A stretch of DNA of 8,583 bases from Deltaproteobacteria bacterium (lineage in GTDB: Bacteria > Desulfobacterota > Dissulfuribacteria > Dissulfuribacterales > QOAL01), in the NCBI GenBank assembly GCA_015486425.1, contig WFRQ01000613.1:1-8583 (forward strand). The letters run 5' to 3'. Under the pieces are notes generated by a model. It saw only the letters and a program-made list of their open reading frames with translations. It was not told the origin of the DNA and made no database searches. Position 1 is the stretch's first letter; every line of letters begins with the position of its first letter. Below are positions 1-7,142 of the stretch, in pieces. Position numbers and translations under genes: made by a program.

Positions 1-324
1 CAGGCCGAGGAGATGATTCAGAAGGCAGTATCGCTGCAGCCTGATGACGGGTACATTATAGACAGTCTTGGCTGGGTACACTACGCGCAGGGCAGATATA
101 AAGAGGCTGCAAGTGAACTTGAAAAGGCCCACAAACTTGTTCCTGAAGACCCCACCATAGCCGAACATTTCGGTGACGCCCTGGTAAAGCGGCAGAAGTA
201 TTTCAAAGCGCTGAAAATTTATCACAAGGCCCTTGAACTGGAAAAAGAAAGCAAGAACAGACGCAGGCTCAAGAAAAAGATCAGGAGGACCAGTGATCTC
301 ATGTCAGACATGATAGATCAGTAA
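1..324 (+). CDS. TPR-repeat protein, C-terminal part (5' end outside the window)
   Basis: The reading frame is open from base 1 (Gln-Ala-Glu-Glu before the first Met at 13) and ends with TAA at 322-324, so only about 107 C-terminal residues are seen. At least two tetratricopeptide repeats are visible: one around 'DSLGWVHYAQGRYKEAASELEKA', with the usual W/G/Y/A/A spacing, and the next around 'EHFGDALVKRQKYFKALKIYHKAL'. A short basic, lysine/arginine-rich helix follows and the protein ends in Asp-Gln. TPR units are protein-protein interaction scaffolds. The 'DSLGW' start of the repeat is common in large bacterial TPR proteins, often exported or lipoproteins, but the N-terminus needed to judge location is missing. 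It converges on the V-ATPase operon and has no evident functional tie to it. Family call is firm; specific role unknown. Confidence 0.85.
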   Translation, partial: QAEEMIQKAVSLQPDDGYIIDSLGWVHYAQGRYKEAASELEKAHKLVPEDPTIAEHFGDALVKRQKYFKALKIYHKALELEKESKNRRRLKKKIRRTSDLMSDMIDQ

Positions 325-330
325 GGAGGG

Positions 331-386
331 TTCTGAGTTCTGAATTTTTAATTTTTAATTTTTAATTTTGGGTTCTGAGTTCTGGG
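331..386. repeat. Degenerate heptamer tandem array (8 units, TTYTKRR)
   Basis: Eight head-to-tail 7-base units run without interruption: TTCTGAG, TTCTGAA, three copies of TTTTTAA, TTTTGGG, TTCTGAG and TTCTGGG. All fit TTYTKRR. The outer units give a 15-base direct repeat (328-342 and 370-384) around the AT-rich core. The array fills the 73-base space between the stop codons of the TPR gene and subunit A. I see no ordinary hairpin-plus-T-run terminator for either convergent gene. Similar heptamer arrays are known in other bacteria (for example the STRR repeats of cyanobacteria); any link to those is only by analogy. Confidence 0.75.
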
Positions 387-397
387 TGGGGTGCAAT

Positions 398-2209
398 TTA
401 CCTGTGCACTGCATTTCGTATCAGCTCATCTATCTCCGTGTCCACCCTCTCCTTGAGAGCCCTGAACGGTTCAGGGTCATCGCCTTTCTCCCTGAATTTG
501 ATACGGTGAATTTCAACTACCGCGCCTGTTTCCATTGCCCTGAAAAGGGGAACGCGTGCGCTTACCACATCCTGCAGGCGTTGTATAAAGTGCATGATGA
601 CATCCAGCAGCAGGAACTGTTTTTCCGGGCTTGCATAGGTATCAACAGGATCAAAGGCACTCTGCTGCAGAAAATCTTCCTTTATCAGCCTCGCACCCTG
701 TATCACCTGTTTCTGATCATCCGGAAGGGCCTCCTCTCCAAGCAGTTTTACAATATTCTGAAGCCTTGCATCCTCCTGAAGGATGGCAATAGCCCTGTCC
801 CTGAGTTCTGACCACCTGTCCCCTACCCTTTTATGCCACCACTCTTTAACCCTGGGGACATAGCCGGAATAGCTCTGCAGATAATTTATGGCAGGGAAGT
901 AGCGCGCACTTGCCAGCTCCTTGTCAAGCGCCCAGAAGCACTCCACGAAACGCTTGGTATGCATGGTTACAGGCTCGGAGAAATCACCTCCTGGGGGTGA
1001 AACCGCGCCTATAAGAGTTACAGACCCCATATCTCCGCCAAGGGTCTTTACCTGGCCTGCCCGCTCGTAAAATGCCGCAAGACGGCTTGCCAGGTACGCA
1101 GGGAACCCTTCTTCCGCAGGCATCTCTTCAAGTCTCCCGGAAATTTCCCTCAGGGCCTCGGCCCACCGCGATGTGGAATCTGCCATAAGTGCTATGTCAT
1201 AGCCCATATCCCTGTAATACTCCGCTATGGTGATGCCTGTGTATATGCTCGCCTCTCTCGCTGCAACCGGCATGTCAGAGGTGTTGGCAATCAGAATGGT
1301 GCGTTCTATCAGGGGACGGCCTGTTCGCGGGTCCACAAGCTGGGGCAGGTCAACCAGTACCCCTGTCATCTCATTTCCGCGCTCACCACACCCGATATAG
1401 ACAATTATATCTGCGTCAGTCCACTTGGTGAGCTGATGCTGTGTAACAGTCTTGCCTGTGCCGAACCCGCCGGGGATCGCAGCCGTTCCCCCTCTTGCAA
1501 GAGGGAAAAAAGTATCAATCACACGCTGCCCGGTAATCAGGGGCTCTGAAGGCACAAGCCTTTCAGCAGAGGGCCGCACCTTCCTGACAGGCCACCTCTG
1601 ATACAGTCTTATCTTTTTTTTCTCTCCTGAAGGTGTCAGAATCACAGCTATGACATCTTCAAGTGTATAGCCCCCTTCAGGCACAATGGTCTGCACCGTT
1701 CCTGAGATACCAGGGGGTACCAGCACACGGTGAGTTACACTTGAGGTTTCAGGCACCTGCCCAAGGCAGGTTCCGGGCCCTGCTTCACTGCCCTGTTCCA
1801 CAAGAGGGGTAAAAGGCCAGACCTTTTCCCTGGAAAGGGATTCCCCAGTCCTGCCCCGGCGGATAAAATCTCCCCACTCCTCCCTGAGCCTTGCAAGCGG
1901 ACGCTGAACCCCGTCAAATATCCCTCCCATGAGCCCGGGGCCAAGCTCCACATACAGGGGAAGTCCCTGGCCGGAGACAACATCCCCCGGCCTTATGCCA
2001 GTGGTGTTTTCATAAACCTGGATTGTGGCAATATCTCCCTCAAGACTTATCACCTCTCCCACCAGCCGCTCGCTACCTACCTCAACCAGCTCATTCATGG
2101 AAAGCACTCCGGCAGGCGAGGCCTTTACCACAGGACCACTCACCATGGTGACAGAGGCATTCCCTTTCCGATTCTCCTGGTCTGAATGTGAAGTGATTAA
2201 GGTGCTCAT
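398..2209 (-). CDS. atpA: V/A-type ATPase catalytic subunit A
   Basis: This is the nucleotide-binding catalytic subunit of the V1/A1 head; it hydrolyses or makes ATP in turn with the rotation of the central shaft. The 603 residues are slightly above the usual ~580-590. In order: N-terminal beta-barrel (VSGPVV around 23-28, 'LEGDIATIQVYENTTGIRPG' at 56-74), the A-specific non-homologous insert (~120-200), a P-loop GGFGTGKT at 247-254 with Lys253, catalytic Glu276 in GERGNE (275-280), the Walker B region 'DIALMADSTSRW' (338-349), then the C-terminal helical domain. The K-to-E spacing of 23 residues equals that of Thermus A. The P-loop reads GGFGTGKT rather than the common GPFGSGKT. The ATG at 2209 is chosen because the next Met (residue 22) would cut into the first beta strand, but its ribosome site is poor: GGAG lies about 17 bases upstream. 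Stop is TAA at 398-400. Subunits B and D do not follow. The MITE-like element lies about 54 bases upstream. Confidence 0.97.
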   Translation of the reverse strand: MSTLITSHSDQENRKGNASVTMVSGPVVKASPAGVLSMNELVEVGSERLVGEVISLEGDIATIQVYENTTGIRPGDVVSGQGLPLYVELGPGLMGGIFDGVQRPLARLREEWGDFIRRGRTGESLSREKVWPFTPLVEQGSEAGPGTCLGQVPETSSVTHRVLVPPGISGTVQTIVPEGGYTLEDVIAVILTPSGEKKKIRLYQRWPVRKVRPSAERLVPSEPLITGQRVIDTFFPLARGGTAAIPGGFGTGKTVTQHQLTKWTDADIIVYIGCGERGNEMTGVLVDLPQLVDPRTGRPLIERTILIANTSDMPVAAREASIYTGITIAEYYRDMGYDIALMADSTSRWAEALREISGRLEEMPAEEGFPAYLASRLAAFYERAGQVKTLGGDMGSVTLIGAVSPPGGDFSEPVTMHTKRFVECFWALDKELASARYFPAINYLQSYSGYVPRVKEWWHKRVGDRWSELRDRAIAILQEDARLQNIVKLLGEEALPDDQKQVIQGARLIKEDFLQQSAFDPVDTYASPEKQFLLLDVIMHFIQRLQDVVSARVPLFRAMETGAVVEIHRIKFREKGDDPEPFRALKERVDTEIDELIRNAVHR

Positions 2210-2489
2210 GGATTTTTCTGTATTGCTCCCTCTTCTAAGAGACAGTCCAAAAATGACTTCCCGGGGATTCCCCGTTTGTCTCGCCTTTTGCTACTATTGT
2301 AGAGGCTGTGTGGCTTTTTGAGGTTTGTTCTGCGAGAAAACCTGCAAATAACGTTGGTGAGACCTCATAACAGTTTCAGAACCAGCCTCAAAAAGTTACA
2401 TAGCCGCAGCACGTTATGATATTGAGACAAACGGGGAATGCTCCCCTTTCCGGTTTTACGTTGAATTCTGACCATCCTTTAAAGATTTA
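2210..2489. other. 280-base gap between subunits E and A, no gene
   Basis: This gap is far longer than the 17-65 base spacers between I, K, F and E. No coding frame is convincing here. Most of it is the inverted-repeat element at 2263-2446. The strip nearest subunit A also has a 12-base palindrome, CTCTTCTAAGAG (2230-2241). I could not pick out a convincing promoter for A, so expression probably depends on read-through from E across the element. Confidence 0.7.
2263..2446. mobile_element. MITE-like non-coding inverted-repeat element
   Basis: A perfect 16-bp inverted repeat, ATTCCCCGTTTGTCTC at 2267-2282 and its reverse complement at 2424-2439, bounds about 173 bases with no open frame. Nested inside is a second inverted pair, 2304-2332 against 2377-2405: 24 of 29 positions match, and four of the five differences are G-U type wobbles. 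Beyond the 16-bp arms both sides continue with a GGGG/CCCC match, interrupted by a 3-base indel, to about 2263 and 2446. The single strand would fold into one long, nearly continuous hairpin. Size, terminal repeats and lack of coding fit a miniature inverted-repeat transposable element. I found no clear target-site duplication and no transposase nearby, so its mobility is inferred. Confidence 0.7.
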
Positions 2490-3146
2490 TTAATGTTCAC
2501 CTTTCTCTTTTTCAGAACTCCCTGACTTCATGAACTGGTCAGCAAGAAGCTCCATAAGCGCAGGCTCTGCCTCTTTCAGCAGGGCATCAAATGAACAGTC
2601 AACCATCTGCCTTGAATCCAGGCTGTATGCCATGCATCCCCCGCGTATGACAGCGGCCTCAGGCGACAATGTTATCTCCTTGCCGGTTTCCCGACTGATA
2701 TCTGAGATCATGGCACTGGTAAAAAATTCCCGATCCTGTTCGTTTACCTTCAGAACTGCCTTTTCTCCAGGGATACCGGATACAGCTCTCACAGCAAGAG
2801 TCTTTAAAAGCTCCTCATAGGAAAACCCGGGAACTGCTCCTGACCGTATCCTGTCAAGACGCTTTGCAGCATCTTCAATGAGCATGGAGAGTATCTGCTT
2901 CTTGCCATGGAGTATGAACTGCCTTGCCTTGAGTTCCGCTGCATCTACAATGCGGGACGCCTCCCTTGCAGCATTCTCCCGCTCTGTAACAAGGCGGTGC
3001 TCAAGCCGCAGCTTCATATCCTGTTTGGCGGATTGAATAATCTTATCCGCATTTTTCCGTGCCTCATCTATCAAAGCCCCGGCCTCAACCCGCGCCTTTT
3101 CTTCAACGGCAATACAGAGCAGAGACAACTGATCGGGAAGCGGCAT
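2490..3146 (-). CDS. atpE: V/A-type ATPase peripheral-stalk subunit E
   Basis: Subunit E pairs with the small H/G coiled-coil subunit to form the peripheral stalk that holds the catalytic head still against the membrane sector. The 218-residue product has a long charged helix at the N-terminal half (EEKARVEAGALIDEARKNAD and the following ~70 residues, rich in Ala/Glu/Lys/Arg), then a globular C-terminal domain ending in a charged tail. Both layout and length match the family (~190-220 aa). The frame stays open upstream to a TTG at 3215, but the ATG at 3146 (MPLPDQ) is chosen because AAGGAG sits 8 bases before it and the extra 23 residues do not look like subunit E. It follows F by 65 bases; that gap holds a repeat copy and a hairpin that may mask the ribosome site. 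Subunit assignment rests on architecture and position. Confidence 0.9.
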   Translation of the reverse strand: MPLPDQLSLLCIAVEEKARVEAGALIDEARKNADKIIQSAKQDMKLRLEHRLVTERENAAREASRIVDAAELKARQFILHGKKQILSMLIEDAAKRLDRIRSGAVPGFSYEELLKTLAVRAVSGIPGEKAVLKVNEQDREFFTSAMISDISRETGKEITLSPEAAVIRGGCMAYSLDSRQMVDCSFDALLKEAEPALMELLADQFMKSGSSEKEKGEH

Positions 3147-3149
3147 GAC

Positions 3150-3197
3150 TGTATCTCCTTGTTTAAAGGTTCCCGTGGTACCCTGTGAGTAGATACA
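3150..3197 (-). promoter_or_regulatory. Possible hairpin covering the ribosome site of subunit E
   Basis: In the minus-strand transcript, TGTATCTACT (3197-3188) can pair with AGGAGATACA (3159-3150): nine of ten positions pair, with one A-G mismatch. The 3' arm contains AGGAG, the Shine-Dalgarno core of subunit E, so the folded form would hide it. The loop is about 28 bases. The 5' arm lies inside the 22-bp dispersed repeat at 3177-3198. The pairing is read directly from the sequence; a regulatory role is inference. Confidence 0.35.
3155..3160 (-). promoter_or_regulatory. Ribosome binding site AAGGAG for subunit E
   Basis: AAGGAG lies 8 bases before the ATG at 3146 and decides this start over the upstream TTG at 3215. 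Confidence 0.85.
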
Positions 3198-3198
3198 A
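3177..3198 (-). repeat. Solo copy of 22-bp dispersed repeat (F-E gap)
   Basis: These 22 bases are the exact reverse complement of 8201-8222, the left end of the palindromic element upstream of the operon. On the minus strand it begins TTGTATCTACTCACAGGG. An exact 22-base match about 5 kb apart is very unlikely by chance. Only this one end is present here; the rest of the element is not recognisable, so it may be a remnant or a half-site. Confidence 0.8.
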
Positions 3199-3211
3199 AA
3201 CCTTTTCCAAT

Positions 3212-3511
3212 TCAACGCCCCATTATTGACACCATCATCTCTCTTGCTGACGGCCTGTCAGGAAGCGGGCCTGCTGTATCAGGTATTTCAACTACAAGAG
3301 GCTGGTTATTGGTATATACCGCCCTGTCCACCTTGTCCCGTATGGTACGGGCAAGACGTTCGGCAATCAATACAAGCCCCACGTCACTGTCTCTGCCTGC
3401 ATCTTCCAGTGCGCGGGAAGCTTCATCGGCGTTATGCACAGGGACTGACTCAATTCCTGCAAGTGAGAAGGCAAGACAGGTCTCAGGATCAGCAATTACA
3501 AGGATTCGCAT
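3212..3511 (-). CDS. atpF: V/A-type ATPase central-stalk subunit F
   Basis: Subunit F is a small Rossmann-like protein that binds the rotating central shaft (with D in the full enzyme) and can modulate activity. At 99 residues it has the expected length (~100). The family pattern is clear: MRILVIADPETCLAFSLAGI at the start, then 'DVGLVLIAERLA' around 43-54, and 'PLVVEIPDTAGPLPD' around 75-89, ending in a helix. The start ATG (3511) has AAGGGG about 10 bases upstream. It sits between K (42-base gap) and E (65-base gap). Its usual partner D is not encoded in the window. Confidence 0.94.
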   Translation of the reverse strand: MRILVIADPETCLAFSLAGIESVPVHNADEASRALEDAGRDSDVGLVLIAERLARTIRDKVDRAVYTNNQPLVVEIPDTAGPLPDRPSAREMMVSIMGR

Positions 3512-3553
3512 GTTTCAAGACCCCTTGATCTGACATACTGTTTGGCTGCTTCC

Positions 3554-3877
3554 TCATATCTTGCCAAGTATCATGATGGCAATAATAAGGCCGTAAATGG
3601 CAATTCCCTCTGCAAGCCCCATGAATATCAGGGCCCGGCCAGCCATCTCCGGCCTCTCACTCATGGCCCCCATGGCCGCAGAACCCACCATGCCCACTGC
3701 AATTCCCGCAGCAAGGGATGACGCTCCAACAGCAGCCGCAGCCCCCATATACCCCCATTTGGCAGCCTCGAATGACACGGGCAGTGATACAGCCTTTTCT
3801 GCCAGCACCGCTGCAGGCAGCAGAAGCATGAAGAAGTTAAGTACAGCACCCGTTATGAATTTATTTCGTAAAGTCAT
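3554..3877 (-). CDS. atpK: V/A-type ATPase proteolipid subunit K (rotor ring c-subunit)
   Basis: Monomers of this protein form the membrane rotor ring that carries ions. The 107 residues comprise a signal-peptide-like leader (hydrophobic ~11-26, possible cleavage after VLA at 24-26), then the two-helix hairpin: a Gly/Ala-rich first helix (~42-70), a polar loop 'SERPEM', and a second helix (~81-105) with the ion-binding carboxylate Glu90 in 'GLAEGIAIYG'. A single hairpin of this size, rather than a doubled one, is common in bacterial V/A ATPases. Glu90 is followed by Gly rather than Ser/Thr, and helix 1 shows no Gln, so the usual sodium ligands are not evident; this favours protons but does not prove it. 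Start ATG 3877 is preceded by GAGGT 8 bases away. The gap to subunit I is only 17 bases. Confidence 0.95.
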   Translation of the reverse strand: MTLRNKFITGAVLNFFMLLLPAAVLAEKAVSLPVSFEAAKWGYMGAAAAVGASSLAAGIAVGMVGSAAMGAMSERPEMAGRALIFMGLAEGIAIYGLIIAIMILGKI

Positions 3878-3894
3878 GATATTACCTCTTTGCC

Positions 3895-5916
3895 TTACTT
3901 ATTTTCTGCAGTAAGCGGCTTGAACGCCTCTCCGCCGCCCCGGAAAAACTTGCTGAAAAATTCATAATACTCAAGCCTGATGGTCTGAATGGATACAACC
4001 AGCCCTTCCAGCCCTACAATAATCGCATTGCCTGCAACAATAGTGAAATAATAAAACATCCCACTGCCATGTGCCTCTCTCACCATGTCAGCAAGTGTAA
4101 ATACAGCCACAAAAAGCCCGGCATGTGCAAGGGCAAATGCAGCCACACGAACAAATGAGACGGTATTGCCTGCGAAACGAAGCATGTCATCTGCCACTTC
4201 GATAAAGGCCTCAAGGAGCTGCACGCCCATGCCTGAAGGCACGCTTCCAGGCATTTTCTGACCCCTCAGTTTCATGATGAGCAAACGGACAGGTTTCTGA
4301 AAAATCATTACAGCAACCAGTATGCCTGCCGCTGCCTTGGCGATCATGACCTCGTGCGGGTCAAGCTCGCCGTTAAGCATCCATCTGACACCGAGGCCCA
4401 CGCCAAGCCAGTACAGCAGTGCGCCTGCCAGGCCGGACGCAGAGAGCAGCTCCGCATACCGACGCATGCGTATTACATTTATAATATTGAATATCAGGCC
4501 CACACTTATCATGAACACACCAACACCTGCGGCCATTTTCATAAAGTAGTCTATACGGCTCATGGGGTGTATCCAAAGGGCAGGAATAAGATCCTCAACA
4601 CCGAATACGCTGCCGTAAAGCACACCAAACAACATTGATGATACACCGCACTCCATGAGTATTATGCCGTAATCCATGTAACGGAACATCCGCCTGAATA
4701 TGTACCAGCCCCCGAGACAGAGAAGTGCCCCATGCCCCACATCCCCAAACATCATTCCAAACAGCAGGAGAAATGTAATGGCAAAAAAGGCCGTTGGTTC
4801 CACCTCCTGGTATGAGGGAGTACCATACATTGTGACCAACCGCTCAAAGGGGCGTATAAGTGCGGGATTGTTAAAGAGAATGGGGAGCTTCAGTATGCCG
4901 GAACGCACCTCCCTTATATCAGACGGATCCGTAACGTCCACTATGGCCCTTCCAGATGTGACATCTGCAATGCGCTTACGCAAATCATCAAACATTGATA
5001 CAGGAAGCCACGCAGAAATGATGTAGGTATGATCTATCTGTCCAAACTTGGACGCGGCCCGTATAAGGGATACTGCAAGTTCTGCGCGGCTGCGCATGAT
5101 TCTAAGTTCCTCGCCGTACTGTGAGGCAAGCCGCTCCCTTGACTCCTGCAGGTCTTCCAGTCGTTTTTCCAGCTCTGAAAGCTCCCGCGTCAGCCGCTCA
5201 AGCACATCTGCCGCGGTTCCGCGTGCATCTGAAGGAAGCTTTAACGGGTCCCAGAAGGCGCTCTTCAGCGCCCTCATGAGGACAGGCTCGTCCTCTTTAA
5301 GGGCAAAGGCAATGAGTGCCACACGCTTTTCCTTGGAAGATACAGGTACAAGGGCGTGATGAATATCAGTAAGGCTGGCCTCAAGGCGGTCCATATTCTC
5401 CCTGGGTACCAGCCCGGCATGCCAGCAAACATATTTGAGGTCTGCGAAACGATCAAAATCAATGCCGGAAGGCTCAAGAAGAGATAATCTGGCAACAAGT
5501 GTCCTGTGTTCTGACAGGGCATTCATACCACGTTCTATCTGCTCAACAAGAGGAGAAACCTCTTTTGAAATCACAGATATTCGCTCCTCCAGTCTGAACA
5601 CCTCTCTGTCAATACGGAGGTCCAGGCCCTGCTCATCAGAGCCCTCTGCAGCGTGGGGCCGCTGGTCTCTGTGTTCCCTGGGTGCTGCCACCGGAGGCAG
5701 GGCGGCTAGCAGGCGGTTTACCTGGTGCAGAACTGTCTGGTATCTGCCAAGAAGGCCAAGATCAACACTGGCCTTGTAGCCCACCCGACCGAGATGGGTT
5801 TCCTGCAGGTTTATGAGATGAAGCATGCGCATCTCTCCGAAAACCTGCATGACTGCCGGGATATCTGTCTCCGGCGCCTGTATGGTAACCCTTGCCAGCT
5901 TAACCGGCCTGAACAT
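3895..5916 (-). CDS. atpI: V/A-type ATPase membrane stator subunit I (a-subunit homologue)
   Basis: Subunit I provides the two ion half-channels next to the K ring and anchors the peripheral stalks. The 673 residues fit the family (~620-680). The soluble N-terminal domain (~1-340) begins MFRPVKLARVTIQAP and has two coiled-coil stretches (~100-135 and ~235-285). The membrane part follows, beginning with the family signature 'EPTAFFAITFLLLFGMMFGD' (~373-392) and several further hydrophobic helices. Arg590 in 'SFVRVAAFALAHAG' and Arg647 in 'TIRLEYYEFFSKFF' match the two essential arginines of eukaryotic subunit a (Vph1 R735 and R799). The frame is open further to a GTG at 5952; ATG 5916 is preferred because GGAG lies 7 bases upstream and the family N-terminus begins there. 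It overlaps the end of subunit C by 17 bases, implying translational coupling. Confidence 0.96.
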   Translation of the reverse strand: MFRPVKLARVTIQAPETDIPAVMQVFGEMRMLHLINLQETHLGRVGYKASVDLGLLGRYQTVLHQVNRLLAALPPVAAPREHRDQRPHAAEGSDEQGLDLRIDREVFRLEERISVISKEVSPLVEQIERGMNALSEHRTLVARLSLLEPSGIDFDRFADLKYVCWHAGLVPRENMDRLEASLTDIHHALVPVSSKEKRVALIAFALKEDEPVLMRALKSAFWDPLKLPSDARGTAADVLERLTRELSELEKRLEDLQESRERLASQYGEELRIMRSRAELAVSLIRAASKFGQIDHTYIISAWLPVSMFDDLRKRIADVTSGRAIVDVTDPSDIREVRSGILKLPILFNNPALIRPFERLVTMYGTPSYQEVEPTAFFAITFLLLFGMMFGDVGHGALLCLGGWYIFRRMFRYMDYGIILMECGVSSMLFGVLYGSVFGVEDLIPALWIHPMSRIDYFMKMAAGVGVFMISVGLIFNIINVIRMRRYAELLSASGLAGALLYWLGVGLGVRWMLNGELDPHEVMIAKAAAGILVAVMIFQKPVRLLIMKLRGQKMPGSVPSGMGVQLLEAFIEVADDMLRFAGNTVSFVRVAAFALAHAGLFVAVFTLADMVREAHGSGMFYYFTIVAGNAIIVGLEGLVVSIQTIRLEYYEFFSKFFRGGGEAFKPLTAENK

Positions 5917-7072
5917 GACTCTGCTCCATATAACGAGACCCTGCCTGTGCACTGTTTATAGACAATGTTGCCTCTTCGGGTGCGGAGGACGCCTCTTGCG
6001 CCACATCGCTGTCACTAAGAACTGATGCAGCAGACTCTATAACGGTTATAAGCCTTTCGATCTCCATCTCCTCTTCGAGAAGGCACGCAACCTCAACACC
6101 GATTGTAAAAGGTGGGCCTGTAAAGGCCCTGCGCACCCGCTCAAGGAAAAGGAGGCGGAAACGTTCAACCACCTGCTTCCAGTCAGTAACGTCGTCCATG
6201 CGCCTTGCAGCAGGCGGTGGAAGCCTTTCAACAAAGCTGGCTACATCAGTGGCCTGGACAAGACGTGCTATTACACGAAGCGTAACAAGACGCCCGCCTG
6301 GCAGGGTATAGTTCACTATCTGTTCGGGCTCCAGGCCATAACGTTCCCTCAATCTGATTATCCAGGAGATATTTACAAGATCCACAAACGGTCCGAGAAC
6401 GCTGCCCGCAGCCTGCCTGTCTGCACGCGGCAGCGCCTCGCGGGCCCTGCTCAACTCCTGAAAGCATGCACGGTCTACTGCCATCTCAAGTGGAAACAGC
6501 CGCCCCTGTGCCTCAAACTGGGGAAACGCAAATCGCAGTGCAGGCCCGAACAGGGTGCGGGCCAGCCTGTCCCTGACCTCTGTCATCCTGTCAAACGTCC
6601 ATAACTCCTCCCAGGGCATGCGGGTTAATGCCCCAAGGGGATATAACAGATGCTCAACCTCCTGTCTTGAGCGTCCGGAAAAGACAGCCCGCATGAGAAT
6701 CTTGAGATTTTCAGCTTCAAACCGCGAATAAAGCGATAAAATCAGGGCCCTCTGTTTCTCACCACGCAGAGAACGGACAATTTTATGGTAGTCTTCTGTA
6801 AGAGAACGGTAAAGCCCTCTTTCGATAATCTTCTTTTCAGGCAGAAGTGCTGATGGAGGCCCTGCATTGCCTGAAGATAAACTGCCCGTGGATGAAGCAG
6901 TTTCTTCCCGAGATGCAATAAACGGGGCATATGAGGTGGTTGAAAGATACTGAAGCACACGTTCAAGGCTATGAGAACTTTTCAGGAAGTGCCAGTCTTC
7001 TGAAGAAAGCCGCCTTGAACGTATGGCTCTGGCCTTGGCATTGGCGTATGAATAGACAACAGCGCCACGCAT
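5900..7072 (-). CDS. atpC: V/A-type ATPase subunit C (AC39/d-type)
   Basis: Subunit C is the funnel-shaped adaptor joining the central shaft to the K ring. The 390-residue product starts 'MRGAVVYSYANAKARAIRSR', typical of the family, and has characteristic helical segments such as 'RFEAENLKILMRAVFSG' and 'DLVNISWIIRLRERYGLEPE' with 'YTLPGGRL' after it. The family is usually ~330-350 aa. The excess comes from a Ser/Gly/Ala-rich insert at about residues 54-79 and a Ser/Ala/Glu-rich tail at about 347-390, after the usual end near 'EMEIERLITVIESA'. The tail runs into the start of subunit I (17-base overlap). The ATG at 7072 has GGAGG about 13 bases upstream, longer than ideal; no better in-frame start is visible. 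C stands before I here, whereas in Thermus it follows E. Confidence 0.93.
   Translation of the reverse strand: MRGAVVYSYANAKARAIRSRRLSSEDWHFLKSSHSLERVLQYLSTTSYAPFIASREETASSTGSLSSGNAGPPSALLPEKKIIERGLYRSLTEDYHKIVRSLRGEKQRALILSLYSRFEAENLKILMRAVFSGRSRQEVEHLLYPLGALTRMPWEELWTFDRMTEVRDRLARTLFGPALRFAFPQFEAQGRLFPLEMAVDRACFQELSRAREALPRADRQAAGSVLGPFVDLVNISWIIRLRERYGLEPEQIVNYTLPGGRLVTLRVIARLVQATDVASFVERLPPPAARRMDDVTDWKQVVERFRLLFLERVRRAFTGPPFTIGVEVACLLEEEMEIERLITVIESAASVLSDSDVAQEASSAPEEATLSINSAQAGSRYMEQSHVQAG
5924..5927 (-). promoter_or_regulatory. Ribosome binding site GGAG for subunit I, inside subunit C
   Basis: GGAG lies 7 bases before ATG 5916, within the last codons of subunit C. It supports this start over the GTG at 5952. 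Confidence 0.7.
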
Positions 7073-7142
7073 GGAGAAATAAGCACCTCCCCTCTTTTTA
7101 AATCATATCCCGCATTTCCGGGCTCAGGTTCTGCCCGAAAAT

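Noticed and set aside
368..811. 147-residue plus-strand frame opposite the end of subunit A
   Set aside because: Antisense shadow of a strongly conserved coding region.
3147..3215. N-terminal extension of subunit E from TTG 3215
   Set aside because: The 23 extra residues come from the repeat-bearing gap; ATG 3146 has AAGGAG at ideal spacing.
3554..3877. Sodium-coupled rotor ring
   Set aside because: Gly follows Glu90 and no Gln is seen in helix 1, so the usual sodium ligands cannot be pointed out; coupling ion left open with protons favoured.
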